Source of the DNA: Siccirubricoccus soli
GTDB lineage: Bacteria > Pseudomonadota > Alphaproteobacteria > Acetobacterales > Acetobacteraceae
Assembly: GCF_024178315.1 (NCBI RefSeq)
Contig: NZ_JAMZIK010000086.1
Span: 1 to 64,000 of the forward strand
DNA: 64,000 bases
Direction of reading: 5' to 3'
A program made the translations under genes and the position numbers. Below, piece after piece: positions 8,472-17,482 of the stretch; the first letter of the stretch is position 1, and each line of letters opens with the position of its first letter. A model generated the notes under the pieces. The model ran no database searches. It was given only the letters and a program-made list of their open reading frames with translations, and was not told the origin of the DNA.

Positions 8472-9499
8472 GCCCGCGAGACGATCTGGGCGTGTCCGAT
8501 ATGGCGCCAATCCCTGTTGTAGGACGCGGCGCACCGGGCAAGCCGCTCCTCGAGATCGAGGGGCTGCACATCGCCTTCGGTGCACGCGACCGCTGGTTTG
8601 AGGCGGTGCGTGGCGTCGATCTCCGCATCCATGCCGGGGAGGTGGTGGGCGTGGTCGGCGAGAGCGGCTCGGGCAAGAGCCTCACGGCGCTTGCCATCAT
8701 GCGCCTGCTGCCGCGTGGTGCCCGCATCTCAAGCGGCCGCATGCGCTTCGCCGGTACCGACCTGCTGGCGCTCGACGAGCGTGGCATGAATCGGCTGCGC
8801 GGCAGCGCCATGGGGATGATCTTCCAGGATCCGCTGACCGCGCTGAACCCTGCCCTGCCGGTCGGCCACCAGATCGCCGACAGCATCCGCACCCATCAGG
8901 GTCTCGGCCGCGCTGCCGCGCTGGCACGGGCGGAGGCGCTGCTGGACCTGGTCGGCATCGCCCGGCCGCGCGAACGCCTGCGCGCCTTCCCGCACGAGCT
9001 TTCGGGCGGCATGCGGCAGCGGGTGATGACCGCGCTGGCCGTCGCCAACGACCCGCGACTGCTGATCGCCGACGAGCCGACCACCGCCCTCGATGTCACC
9101 GTGCAGGCCCAGGTGATGGCGATGCTCGACCGCATCCGGCGTGAGCTCGGCATCGCCGTGCTGTTCATCAGCCACAACCTGGAGCTGGTCGCCGAGGTCT
9201 GCGACCGCGTCGCCGTCATGTATGCCGGCCGGGTGGTGGAAGGCGCCGTGGTGGAGGCGCTGTTCGAAGCCCCCCGCCACCCCTACACGCGGCAGCTGCT
9301 ACGCTGCATTCCGCGCCTCAATGACGAGACCGGCCCGATGCCTACCATCCCCGGCCTGCCGCCGCGGCTCGGCGCCATTCCCGGCGGCTGCCCCTTCGCG
9401 CCGCGCTGCGATGCCGCCTTTGCCCGCTGCACGGCGGAGGCGCCCGATATCTGGCGCCGGGGCGACCACATGGCGCGCTGCTGGGAGGCGCTGCGATGA
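8468..9499 (+). CDS. Peptide ABC transporter ATP-binding protein, OppD/DppD type
   Basis: A 343-residue ATPase. Walker A GESGSGKS is at 64-71, the signature LSGGMRQRV near 177, and Walker B LLIADEPTTALD near 197. The C-terminal oligopeptide-transporter extension contains GCPFAPRC and a further Cys (FARCTAEAP), the cysteine pattern seen in DppD/OppD proteins that may hold an iron-sulfur cluster. ATG 8468 overlaps the permease stop (ATGA). The about 25-residue segment before the conserved ABC core is poorly conserved, so a later start is possible. It powers the transporter together with the next gene. Confidence 0.9.
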   Translation: MSPRDDLGVSDMAPIPVVGRGAPGKPLLEIEGLHIAFGARDRWFEAVRGVDLRIHAGEVVGVVGESGSGKSLTALAIMRLLPRGARISSGRMRFAGTDLLALDERGMNRLRGSAMGMIFQDPLTALNPALPVGHQIADSIRTHQGLGRAAALARAEALLDLVGIARPRERLRAFPHELSGGMRQRVMTALAVANDPRLLIADEPTTALDVTVQAQVMAMLDRIRRELGIAVLFISHNLELVAEVCDRVAVMYAGRVVEGAVVEALFEAPRHPYTRQLLRCIPRLNDETGPMPTIPGLPPRLGAIPGGCPFAPRCDAAFARCTAEAPDIWRRGDHMARCWEALR

Positions 9500-10395
9500 G
9501 CCCGCTCGATGACCGGAGTGGCGAAAGGCATGGAGGCCTGGATCGGCCGCACCAAGGCGCAGCGCCGCTGCTCGAACTCCGGGACATCCGCAAGGAGTAT
9601 GCCCTGCGCCAGGGCCTGCTCGCGCGGCTCACTGGCCGGGCCGAGCGGGTCGCCGCGGTCGATGACGTCTCGCTCGCCATCCAGCCGGGGGAGGTGTTCG
9701 GCCTGGTCGGCGAGAGCGGCTGCGGCAAATCCACCCTCTCGCAGATCGCCGTCGGCCTGCTGGCGCCAAGCTCTGGCCAGGTGCTCTACCGCGGCGCCGA
9801 TATCGCCGCGCTGCGGGGCGAGGCGCGGCAGGCGTATCGCCGCGGCGTGCAGATGGTGTTCCAGGACACCCATTCGTCACTCAATCCGCGCAAGCGCATC
9901 CGCCGTGCCCTGGCCGAGGCGCTGGCCGCCAGCGGCCAACCGCGCGCCGCCATCCCGGCGAAGCTGCTGGCGCTGATGGACCAGGTCGGGCTGGATGCGG
10001 TGATGCTGGACCGCCTGCCACATGAGCTCTCCGGCGGCCAGCGCCAGCGCGTCGGCATCGCCCGGGCCCTGGCGATGGACCCGGCGCTGCTGGTGGCGGA
10101 TGAGCCGGTCTCCTCGCTCGACGTCTCGCTGCAGGGCCAGATCGTCAACCTGCTGCGCGAGCTGAATGCACGGCTCGGCCTGACCATCGTGCTGGTGAGC
10201 CACGATCTGGCGGTGGTCGCCCGTATCTGCCAACGGATCGCGGTGATGCAGGCCGGGCAGATCGTCGAGGAGGGCCCGCCTGCCCGCGTGCTGTTCGCGC
10301 CGGAGCACCCCTATACCCGCACCCTGATCGCCGCCGTGCCGCGCGGCCTCGCCGGCCGGCGGTCCACGCGTGAAGTTGCGCCGGCCGAAGCTTAA
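9496..10395 (+). CDS. Peptide ABC transporter ATP-binding protein, OppF/DppF type
   Basis: A 299-residue ATPase and last gene of the operon. Walker A GESGCGKS is at 72-79, with the signature LSGGQRQRVGIARALA and Walker B LLVADEPVSSLDVS. The insert YALRQGLLARLTGRAERVAAVDDVS near the N-terminus is typical of the DppF/GsiA branch. It ends with EHPYTRTLIAAVP but is shorter than most OppF proteins and lacks the CxFxxRC tail, which is common in this subgroup. ATG 9496 overlaps the stop of the OppD-type gene. Confidence 0.9.
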   Translation: MSPLDDRSGERHGGLDRPHQGAAPLLELRDIRKEYALRQGLLARLTGRAERVAAVDDVSLAIQPGEVFGLVGESGCGKSTLSQIAVGLLAPSSGQVLYRGADIAALRGEARQAYRRGVQMVFQDTHSSLNPRKRIRRALAEALAASGQPRAAIPAKLLALMDQVGLDAVMLDRLPHELSGGQRQRVGIARALAMDPALLVADEPVSSLDVSLQGQIVNLLRELNARLGLTIVLVSHDLAVVARICQRIAVMQAGQIVEEGPPARVLFAPEHPYTRTLIAAVPRGLAGRRSTREVAPAEA

Positions 10396-10505
10396 AGCGT
10401 GATCGCTTGAGATGTGACCACCGAGAAGCGTGAATCACGCGGCAAAACAAAAGGCCAAATCCGGATGCGTGAACGAATGTGAACGAATCCGGATCTAGCC
10501 TCGGC
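10396..10505. other. Convergent intergenic spacer with short repeats
   Basis: This lower-GC spacer separates the end of the peptide-transporter operon from the end of the formamidase pseudogene. It holds a small dyad GCGTG-AAT-CACGC at 10428-10440 followed by an A-rich run, an AGCG-TGAT-CGCT dyad at 10396-10407, two adjacent GTGAACGAAT units (about 10469-10488), and two copies of AATCCGGAT (10458-10466 and 10486-10494). It may act as a weak terminator or be an insertion scar. Confidence 0.4.
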
Positions 10506-11301
10506 TCCACGTTAGCGCCGCCAGGGCCGTCGCCGCCTGCGGCCCGGCCAGGATCGATGGAGATCAGGTGCGTTGCGGTCTCGGCGGGGGCATTTTAGCT
10601 GTAGGTCCTTGCGTACCGTCAGCCGGAAGCGGCCGTCGAGGCCGGTCTCCAGCGCGCTGATGCAGACCTCGCCATCGCCCTGCACGCCATGGCCGTCGCC
10701 GGCGTAGAACAAACGCACCCTCGGTGGAGACCGGCAGGTAGAGCGTGGTGCCGGGCTTCAGCTCCATATTTTCCATGTTGCCGCCGAAGGCGCGCGGGAT
10801 GTTGGTGCTGCAGGCGCCCCATTCCGGCGGCGGCGCGATGTCGATTACGCCGAAGAGGGGGGCCAGCGGCAGCTCCGCCCCCAAGGGCAGCACGCAGGCT
10901 CCGCGCTCGCGGTCGATCCGAGGATGGATGGTCTCGTAATCGGTGAACTCCTCCGGCAAAGTACCGAGCAGCGGCAGGATGGTGGTGAAGCCCCCGTCCA
11001 TGTTCCGGGTCGCTTCCAGGATATCCACCTGCAGCGTGTCGCCCCGCGAGGCGCCGCGGACAAAGACCGGCCCGGTGACGAAATGCGCCCCAGGCCCTTG
11101 CTTCAGCGTCTCGATCGCTTGGCGGTAGAGCTCCGGTACCTGCGACCGGTCGGCGGGCAGGCTGGGGGTGCCGCCGGCCGGCACGCAGGCCATGGCGACG
11201 GTGTCGCCGGAGTCGATCTCGATCACCGGCCGGATCGCCGCGTCGAGCGTGCCCTAGATCATGCTCTCGGGGTTGGCGGGAATCGCGTGGTGCTTCGGCA
11301 T
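10506..11301 (-). pseudogene. Formamidase/acetamidase (FmdA_AmdA family), decayed
   Basis: The family is recognised from VIEIDSGDTVAM, YRQAIETLKQGPGAHFVTGP, FGVIDIAPPPEWG and LKPGTTLYLPVSTEGA; intact members are about 310 residues and release ammonia from formamide or short amides. The copy is broken in four ways: an in-frame TAG at 11254-11256 just after residue 15 where the family has Trp; a one-base insertion near 10710 (GALFYAGDGHG continues in another frame); a second shift near 10583; and loss of roughly the last 80-100 residues. It lies 28 bp after the transporter ATPase gene as the last member of the RutA/transporter operon, so the operon once ended in an amide hydrolase. Confidence 0.85.
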
Positions 11302-11329
11302 GCGCTCCTCGAGCTGATGGCGGCGATTG

Positions 11330-12343
11330 CTACCCGGCGTCGACCAGAGCATGCGCATCCTGCTCCGACCAAACCAGCGTCGCCGTGTCGCCGGGCTGCA
11401 CCGGGCCGGCGTAGAACACATCGTCCGGCACCAGCACAGAGGCATCGCGGCCGTCCTCGACCGACAGTGCGATCCGCACGCTGGGCCCCTGGTATTCCAC
11501 CGCGGCGACGCGCGCCGGCAGGTGCGGCCCCGCCGTCGAATCGCCGAGCCGGCAGCGGTCGGCGCGCACAGCGATCATCCCGCCCGGCCCCTGCAGCACG
11601 TTGTGGCCGCCGATGAAGCGCGCGACGAAGGCGCTGACCGGGCGCTCGAAGACCTCGCGCGGCGGGCCGGCCTGGCGGATGTGACCGTCCTCCATCACCA
11701 CCATCAGGTCGGCCAGCGCCATCGCCTCGTCCTGGCTGTGAGTGACATGGATGAAGGTGATGCTGAGCTCGCGCTGCAGCCGCTTCAGCTCCTCCCGCAC
11801 CCGCGTGCGGAGGAAGGGGTCAAGGGCCGAGAGCGGCTCGTCCAGCAGCAGCACCCGCGGTTCCGTCACCAGGGACCGCGCCAGTGCCACGCGCTGCTGC
11901 TGGCCGCCGGAAAGCTGCGCCGGCAGCCGGTTGGCGAAGCCCTCCATCTGCACCAGAGCGAGGTACTCGCGCGCCTTGGCATGGCGCTGCGCCTTCGGCA
12001 TGCCGCGCGCCTTCAGGCTGAAGGCGACGTTGTCCAGGCAATCGAGATGCGGGAACAGCGCGTAGGACTGGAACATCATCGCGGTGCCGCGCTCGGCCGG
12101 CGGCAGGTCGGTGACGTTGACGTCGTGGATCAGCACGTCGCCTTCCGAGATCACTTCATGCCCGGCGATCATCCTGAGGGTGCTGGTCTTGCCGCAGCCG
12201 CTGGGGCCGAGCAGACAGCAATAACTGGCCGGCGGGATGCGCAGCGAGATGCCATCCACGGCGGTGGTCGCGCCGTAGCGCTTGGTGACCTTCACCAGCT
12301 CCACATCGAAGCGGCGCGGCAGGCGCTGGGGGGTGATGTCCAT
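11330..12343 (-). CDS. Polyamine-type ABC transporter ATP-binding protein (PotA-like)
   Basis: A 337-residue ATPase of the spermidine/putrescine and iron(III)-type family. Walker A GPSGCGKT is at 46-53, the Q-loop MMFQSYALFPHL at 89-100, the signature LSGGQ at 144-148 and Walker B VLLLDEP at 164-170. A C-terminal TOBE-like beta domain (about 255-337) follows. It begins 13 bp after the second permease gene on the minus strand. The substrate is better judged from the RutA partner than from this subunit. Confidence 0.9.
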   Translation of the reverse strand: MDITPQRLPRRFDVELVKVTKRYGATTAVDGISLRIPPASYCCLLGPSGCGKTSTLRMIAGHEVISEGDVLIHDVNVTDLPPAERGTAMMFQSYALFPHLDCLDNVAFSLKARGMPKAQRHAKAREYLALVQMEGFANRLPAQLSGGQQQRVALARSLVTEPRVLLLDEPLSALDPFLRTRVREELKRLQRELSITFIHVTHSQDEAMALADLMVVMEDGHIRQAGPPREVFERPVSAFVARFIGGHNVLQGPGGMIAVRADRCRLGDSTAGPHLPARVAAVEYQGPSVRIALSVEDGRDASVLVPDDVFYAGPVQPGDTATLVWSEQDAHALVDAG

Positions 12344-12356
12344 GCGGAGGGGCTCC

Positions 12357-13199
12357 TCAGGCCAGCCGGGAGCGGGTGGCGCGGCGGCGCTGCATCCGCA
12401 GGATCACGGCCAGGGTGGTGCAAATGACCAGGAAGGACACCGCGGTGGTAATCGTGCCGATGGCAAACAGCGCCGGCGAGGTGGCGCTCGAGATCAGCGC
12501 ATAGATCTCGAGCGGCAGGGTATTGCGGTTGCCGGCCACCAGCGTGGTGCGGGCGTATTCGTCGTAGCTGAGGGTGAAGGAGCCCATAGCGACGCCAAGG
12601 ATGCCGGGCATCAGGATCGGCAGCGTCACCCAGCGCAGTCGCTGCCAAGCGCTGGCGCCGAGATCGGTCGCCGCTTCCTCGTAGGTGCGGTTGAAGCGGT
12701 TGAACACGGCGAACATGGCGAACAGGCCGAATGGCAGCGTCCAGGTCAGCTGCGCCGCCAGCGCGGAGGTGAAGAGATCGGCCTGCCAGTCGAACAGCTT
12801 GAACCCCAACCCGATGCCGAAGCCGACCAGCAGGCTGGGCATCACCAGACTGGCGACGGCCAGGTAGAACAGCGCGGCGGAGCCCGGGAAGCGGCGGCGG
12901 AAGCCGAGCCCGGCGGAGACCGTGACCACCACGGTGATGATACTGACGATGGTGGCCAGCGCCATGGAACGGCCGAAGGCCACCGGGATATTGGCCATCT
13001 GCCCGGGTTTCAGAATCTCGGCGAACCAATAGGTGCTGGTGCCGACCATGGGGAAGGTGACGCCGCCATCCGGCCCCTGGAAGGAGAGCAGGTAGATCAC
13101 CGCCATCGGGCCATAGAGGAACAGCAGGAACACCGCCATCAGCGTGGCCAGGGCATAGAAGGTCCAGGGCCGCTTCTCCCGCGGGTCGCGCGCCGTCAC
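12357..13199 (-). CDS. Polyamine-type ABC transporter permease (PotC-like)
   Basis: A 280-residue inner-membrane protein with six hydrophobic segments. The coupling loop is EEAATDLGASAWQRLRWVTLPIL, the standard EAA motif. The start is taken as GTG at 13199 because it overlaps the stop of the upstream permease (GTGA); the open frame upstream is a shadow. The sequence TARDPREKRPWTFYALAT before the first helix is a normal short cytoplasmic N-terminus. Confidence 0.88.
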   Translation of the reverse strand: MTARDPREKRPWTFYALATLMAVFLLFLYGPMAVIYLLSFQGPDGGVTFPMVGTSTYWFAEILKPGQMANIPVAFGRSMALATIVSIITVVVTVSAGLGFRRRFPGSAALFYLAVASLVMPSLLVGFGIGLGFKLFDWQADLFTSALAAQLTWTLPFGLFAMFAVFNRFNRTYEEAATDLGASAWQRLRWVTLPILMPGILGVAMGSFTLSYDEYARTTLVAGNRNTLPLEIYALISSATSPALFAIGTITTAVSFLVICTTLAVILRMQRRRATRSRLA

Positions 13200-14113
13200 C
13201 GCACCAGCTCCTTGCGCACATCCACCACGCGCATCATGCCGCCGACCATCACGGCAACGAACAGCACCAGGATCATCGCGCTGGCGGCCGCGGGTGGGTA
13301 CTGCATCGCCTGGATCTCGGTGGCGAGCTGGGAGACAATGGAGGCGCTCTGTCCGCCGCTCATCGCCTTCACCACGAAGAAGTCGCCCATCACCTGGGTG
13401 AAGACCAGGATGGAGCCGAGCGCGATGCCGGTCTTCGACAGCGGGATCACCACATCCACCATGGTGCGCCAGCGGCTGGCCCCGGCATCGCGCGCTGCCT
13501 CCAGCAATGCGGGGTCGATCTTCGCTAGCGAATTGGCGATGGGACCGATCATCAGCAGGGTGAACAGGTGGATATAGGTGACGCAAACCGCAAAGGGCGA
13601 GAACAGCAGGAATTCCAGCGGCTGGTCGATCAGCTTCACCCCTTGCAGCATCTGGTTGAAGACGCCGTTGCGGCCGAGGAAGGGGATCCAGGCGATGGTG
13701 CGGATGATGCCTGAGGTCCAGAACGGGATGGCGCAGGCCAGGAACAGCATGGTCCGCACCGCCCGGCTGCGGACGTGGAAGACCAGGAAGTAGGCGATGT
13801 TGAAGCCGAGGAAGAGCGTGATGCCCCAGACGATGAAGGCGAATTTCAACGAGCTGAGATAGACCCTGAGCGTCGCCGGCGTGGTCAGCAACTCCTTGTA
13901 GTTGTCCAGCAGGAAGTCCGGGTAGATGCCCACGCGGTCGTAGTCGTAGAAGCTGACGACGAGGAAGATCACCGTCGGCAGGGCGAAAAAGGTCACCAGG
14001 ATGATCGCCAGCGGGCTGACCTGCAGCCAGGACGTGGCGCGCGGCGAAGGCCGCCAGCGGCGGCCACGGCTGCGCGGGGCGATCCTCGCTGTCGCCTCGG
14101 CCGTCGACGACAT
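13196..14113 (-). CDS. Polyamine-type ABC transporter permease (PotB-like)
   Basis: A 305-residue inner-membrane permease, six hydrophobic segments, with coupling loop LLEAARDAGASRWRTMVDVVIP. A basic N-terminus ([12 protein letters not shown]) precedes the first helix near 31-53. Its start overlaps the stop of the RutA-type gene by one base (TGATG), so transporter and enzyme are translated as one coupled unit. Confidence 0.9.
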   Translation of the reverse strand: MSSTAEATARIAPRSRGRRWRPSPRATSWLQVSPLAIILVTFFALPTVIFLVVSFYDYDRVGIYPDFLLDNYKELLTTPATLRVYLSSLKFAFIVWGITLFLGFNIAYFLVFHVRSRAVRTMLFLACAIPFWTSGIIRTIAWIPFLGRNGVFNQMLQGVKLIDQPLEFLLFSPFAVCVTYIHLFTLLMIGPIANSLAKIDPALLEAARDAGASRWRTMVDVVIPLSKTGIALGSILVFTQVMGDFFVVKAMSGGQSASIVSQLATEIQAMQYPPAAASAMILVLFVAVMVGGMMRVVDVRKELVR

Positions 14114-15195
14114 CAGGCGACCTGCAGCAGGGCTTCGCGGCAGCGCATCAGCGGCAGCACGCGGGTGCCGAACTGCTCCATGCCGATGACGAAGTCGTCG
14201 AAGGTCATCATCACCCCCGTCACCCCGGGCACCGTCGCCATCTCATCCAGCAGCCGCGCCACCTTGGCGTAGGAGCCGCAGAGCACGCCCTGGTTGGTCG
14301 GCAGCTTGTTCTCGGTCAGGTAGCGGCGGCGGTTCGGCCCGGCGAAGGGGTCCTTGCTCGGGTCATCGCTGGACTGGCTGTCGCGCCAGGCGATCGCCTC
14401 GTGGTCGGTGCCGGCGACGTAGTGCTGCCACTTCGCCTCGGCGGCGGCGTCGGTCTCGTCGGCGATGATCATGGTCAGCACCAGCGCGCCGCATTCGCGC
14501 CCCGTCAGCTCGGTGGCCTTCACCAACCGGGCGACGCTGGGGGCGACGGCGCTTGGCGTGTTGAAGCCGTAGCCGGCGCAGAAATTATAGTCGGCATGCT
14601 CCGCGGCGTAGCGGGTGCCGGCATCGCTCTGCGCCGCGCAGATGATGGGGATGGGCTTCTCCGGCATCGGCAGCAGGCGGCAATCCTCCATCTGGAAGAA
14701 CTCTCCCTTGAAGTCGGAAACGCCGGTGCTCCACAGCTCCTTCATCACCTGCACGTATTCGGTGCAGTACTCGTAGCGTCGCGCGTAGTGCGAGGACCCG
14801 GGCCACAGCCCCATCTGGGTGTATTCGGCCCGCTGCCAGCCGGTGATGAGGTTCACCCCGAAGCGGCCATGGCTGATGCTGTCCACCGTGACCGCCATCC
14901 GCGCGGCGACCGCCGGTGGGATGGTCAGCACGGCGCAGGTGGCGAAGAGCTGGATGCGCTCGGTCACCGCGGCCAGCCCGGCCATCAGGGTGAAGCTTTC
15001 CAGGTTGTAGTCCCAGAAGCCACTGGGCCCGCCGAAGCCGCGCAGCTTGATCATGGACAGCGCGAAGTCGAAGCCGAACCGCTCCGCCTTCTCGACGATG
15101 GTGCGGTTCAGGTCGAAGCTTGGCTTGTATTGCGGTGAGGTGGTGGAGATCAGCCAACCATTGTTGCCGATCGGGATGAAGACGCCGAGCTGCAT
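14113..15195 (-). CDS. rutA: Pyrimidine oxygenase (RutA-type LLM flavin monooxygenase)
   Basis: A 360-residue flavin-dependent monooxygenase very like E. coli RutA (about 363-382 residues), which opens the uracil or thymine ring with FMNH2 and O2 to give ureidoacrylate-type products. Blocks shared with RutA from memory of that protein are [15 protein letters not shown] near 4-18, [50 protein letters not shown]-type region, and [15 protein letters not shown] near the C-terminus. The ATG at 15195 has GGAGG eight bases upstream. None of rutB-rutG is nearby; instead the gene sits between the binding protein and permeases of a polyamine-type ABC transporter. It may act on a pyrimidine or another cyclic amide brought in by that transporter. 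Confidence 0.85.
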   Translation of the reverse strand: MQLGVFIPIGNNGWLISTTSPQYKPSFDLNRTIVEKAERFGFDFALSMIKLRGFGGPSGFWDYNLESFTLMAGLAAVTERIQLFATCAVLTIPPAVAARMAVTVDSISHGRFGVNLITGWQRAEYTQMGLWPGSSHYARRYEYCTEYVQVMKELWSTGVSDFKGEFFQMEDCRLLPMPEKPIPIICAAQSDAGTRYAAEHADYNFCAGYGFNTPSAVAPSVARLVKATELTGRECGALVLTMIIADETDAAAEAKWQHYVAGTDHEAIAWRDSQSSDDPSKDPFAGPNRRRYLTENKLPTNQGVLCGSYAKVARLLDEMATVPGVTGVMMTFDDFVIGMEQFGTRVLPLMRCREALLQVA

Positions 15196-15205
15196 GGCAT
15201 GCCTC

Positions 15206-16495
15206 CTACGAGGTGATGAACTCGTTCCATTTGCGGGTGAGGTAGCGATCCTCATCCATCACCGAATTCCACACGGCGATGTTGCCCATGCGCTGCTCGA
15301 AGCTGCCGCCATCGCGCACCTCGCCGGGGCGGATGGACGGCTTGCCGAAGGGGTCGGGCAGCACTTCCGCGGCGGGCTTGCCGTCGTACCAGTAGTCCCA
15401 TTCCGCCGAGGTCAGGAACTTCCTCACGTTCTCCGGTTGCGTCGAGTAATAGCCCTGCCGGGCGATGACCGCGCCCTGGAAGCCGGAGCCATACCAGTTG
15501 GCGTATTCGATGGCGCAGTCGCGCTTCAGCCCGGTGAGGTGCTTCATCATGCCGAGCGTGTAGCCCCAGCCGCGATAGCCCTCCTTCAAGGGCTGGAAGA
15601 TGCAGGGGATGCCGCGGGTGCGTACCGCCGAGACCGCCGGCGACCACATCGACTGGATCACCACCTCCCCCGAGGCCATCAGGTTCACCGACTGGTCGAA
15701 GGTGGTCCAGAAGGAGCGGAACTGGCCGCTGCGCTTGATGTCCATCATGATCGCCATGGTCCGGTCGATCTCGGCCCGGGTCATATTGCCCTTGTTGCCG
15801 TATTTGACGCCGCCGCGCGCCTCCACCGCCATCGCCACGTCGATGGTGCCAACCGCCGGCTGGTCCTGCAGCGCGGCGCGGCCCTTGAAGGCGGGGTCAA
15901 GCAGGTCGGCCCAGCTGGTGATCGGCCGGCCGGTGAGGTCGGGGCGGATGCCCAGCGTATCCGCGTTGGTCACCGAGGGGACACCGGTGAGCCATTCGGT
16001 CTCGCCAGGGGCGAAGGCCTTGGCTTCCGCGTCGGTCAGGTACAGCACGCCATAAGGCGCCACGCCCTCGGTGGAGGCCACACGGCCATCCGGGTAGCGG
16101 CCCTTGGTGAACAGCGGGATGGTGACATCCCAGTGCTGCATCTTGCTGCGCGGAATGCCCTGCAACACGTTGCGGCCGACCAGGTACTTCATGAAGGTGA
16201 TGCTGACATCGGCGACGTCGATGGCGCTCGACTGCGACAGGAAGCGGTTGAGCAGGTCCGCGTTCTCGCTGGCCTGCATGCGCACGGTGAAGCCGAGATC
16301 CTTGGTCGCCTGGTCGGCGATGAGGCCGATGGCGGTGACCGGTGGGCCGGCATGCTGCAGCACCACGTCGCGGATGTTCTGCGCCCAGATGGTGGGGAAG
16401 CCGCCGAGCGTGCCGGAGCCGGCGGCGGCACCGAGTGCGGCCTTGAGGACGCCGCGTCGGCCATGACCTGCGGGCGGATCGATCGGCTTCGACAT
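15206..16495 (-). CDS. ABC transporter solute-binding protein (PotD/AfuA-like)
   Basis: A 429-residue extracellular binding protein. The N-terminus carries [16 protein letters not shown] (Arg13-Arg14) followed by a cleavage-like region, a Tat signal. The mature part has the bilobal family-1/PotD pattern, for example [31 protein letters not shown] and the hinge region [14 protein letters not shown]. It is the first gene of the minus-strand operon and lies 10 bp upstream of the rutA-type gene. The ligand is unknown; gene order suggests a nitrogenous ring compound. Confidence 0.87.
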   Translation of the reverse strand: MSKPIDPPAGHGRRGVLKAALGAAAGSGTLGGFPTIWAQNIRDVVLQHAGPPVTAIGLIADQATKDLGFTVRMQASENADLLNRFLSQSSAIDVADVSITFMKYLVGRNVLQGIPRSKMQHWDVTIPLFTKGRYPDGRVASTEGVAPYGVLYLTDAEAKAFAPGETEWLTGVPSVTNADTLGIRPDLTGRPITSWADLLDPAFKGRAALQDQPAVGTIDVAMAVEARGGVKYGNKGNMTRAEIDRTMAIMMDIKRSGQFRSFWTTFDQSVNLMASGEVVIQSMWSPAVSAVRTRGIPCIFQPLKEGYRGWGYTLGMMKHLTGLKRDCAIEYANWYGSGFQGAVIARQGYYSTQPENVRKFLTSAEWDYWYDGKPAAEVLPDPFGKPSIRPGEVRDGGSFEQRMGNIAVWNSVMDEDRYLTRKWNEFITS

Positions 16496-16929
16496 TGTGC
16501 CTCCTGACTGTTGCGGCGCTCGTCGCCGCGCTGGGCAGCAGCTCGGCGACGGCCGTGGAGCTGGTCGAGCAGGTGCCGTTGGGTAGGAGCCTAACCTCTC
16601 TCTCTCTCAGATGGCCCGCGATGATCTGCGGAAAGAAAAGGCAAAATCGCGCGCCGCGACGAGAATTGGCTAAATCACCATCATTTTGCGCGAATAAATG
16701 CCAGCAATCTGCCCAATCTATGCATGATTGCGCTGTCGTTGCATCGTGCAGTGCCTGCATCCGAGGGGCATCGTTGCCTGCATCGCGTTCGGGAACGATG
16801 CCCGGTCGATCCCGGCGGCCACGCCGCGATGCGCGCCAGCCTTCAGGCTGAACCGGATGGTGCCGCGGATGGGCGTTAAGGCGGTGAATGCCTTCGATGA
16901 TCACGCGGCGAGGCTTCGGCCAACGCGAA
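16496..16929 (-). promoter_or_regulatory. Upstream region of the transporter-rutA operon
   Basis: About 430 bp without a gene. The part at 16590-16740 is clearly more AT-rich than the surroundings and is the natural place for the operon promoter on the minus strand. Four TGCAT words occur at 16721, 16740, 16756 and 16779; the first lies in an imperfect palindrome AATCTATGCATGATT. These could be an operator, but no regulator gene is adjacent. A CT-rich run (CTCTCTCTCTC) lies near 16595-16606. Confidence 0.35.
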
Positions 16930-17370
16930 GCGGTCATTTCCCACTGCGTGGTGTGGGAGCGCAGCTCCAGGGTGGACTGGGCCGCTTGGTCAGGCGGCCA
17001 CGGCAGGCAGGCAGGCTGACGGCGGCGTTATCGCTGATGGCGCCGATGGTCTCCAGGGTCATGTAGCGGGCGCGCTGGGTGGCTCACTAATCGGATTGCT
17101 CGAGCAAATGGCGCCGATCAGCCGGATGGTGGTGGCTTCATTCGGGAATATGCCGACCACGTCGGGGCAGCGCTTGATCTCGCCGTTGAGTCGCTCGATC
17201 GGGTTGGTGCTGTGCAACTTGGTCCGGTGGGCCGGGGAAGTGCATATAGGCCAGCACCTCCTCCTGGGCGGTGTCCATTAGGGCGGCAAGCTTGGGCACC
17301 TTGGGGCAGACCTGATCGGCCACCCCTGCGCCATTGCTCATGGGCGGCTGGGTCATCCTCCTGGGCATCG
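16930..17370 (-). pseudogene. IS256-family transposase remnant
   Basis: Reading the minus strand, fragments of the IS256 (mutator) C-terminus follow in changing frames: VPKLAALMDTAQEEVLAYM, then after a frameshift near 17235 TKLHSTNPIERLNGEIKR and VVGIFPNEATT, then after another shift near 17110 QRARYMTLETIG. The block HTTQW at about 16935-16950 matches sequence usually found close to the right end of IS256 elements. In the family the pattern is LAYMxFP..HRTKLHSTNPIERLNGEIKRRxxVVGIFPNE. The N-terminal two thirds are gone. It marks a deletion or insertion scar between the orphan binding protein gene and the rutA operon promoter. Confidence 0.8.
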
Positions 17371-17482
17371 AACAGAGCCGCTGGTACTACCGCTCTCGTC
17401 CTATCGATCGCTGCGACACTGCCCCTGGCCACCGCCGCTTCGGCGGCGGTGCGGTTCTCTAAGGCCCGGACTTGGTCTTCAC

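Noticed and set aside
10700-10720. Programmed frameshifting in the formamidase gene
   Set aside because: No slippery heptamer with a downstream structure, and the gene also carries an early stop, a second shift and a truncated end.
17330-17465. Plus-strand fragment with SRWYYRSR, reminiscent of IS3-type transposase ends
   Set aside because: Too short and without neighbouring conserved motifs; the IS256 remnant explains the locus better.
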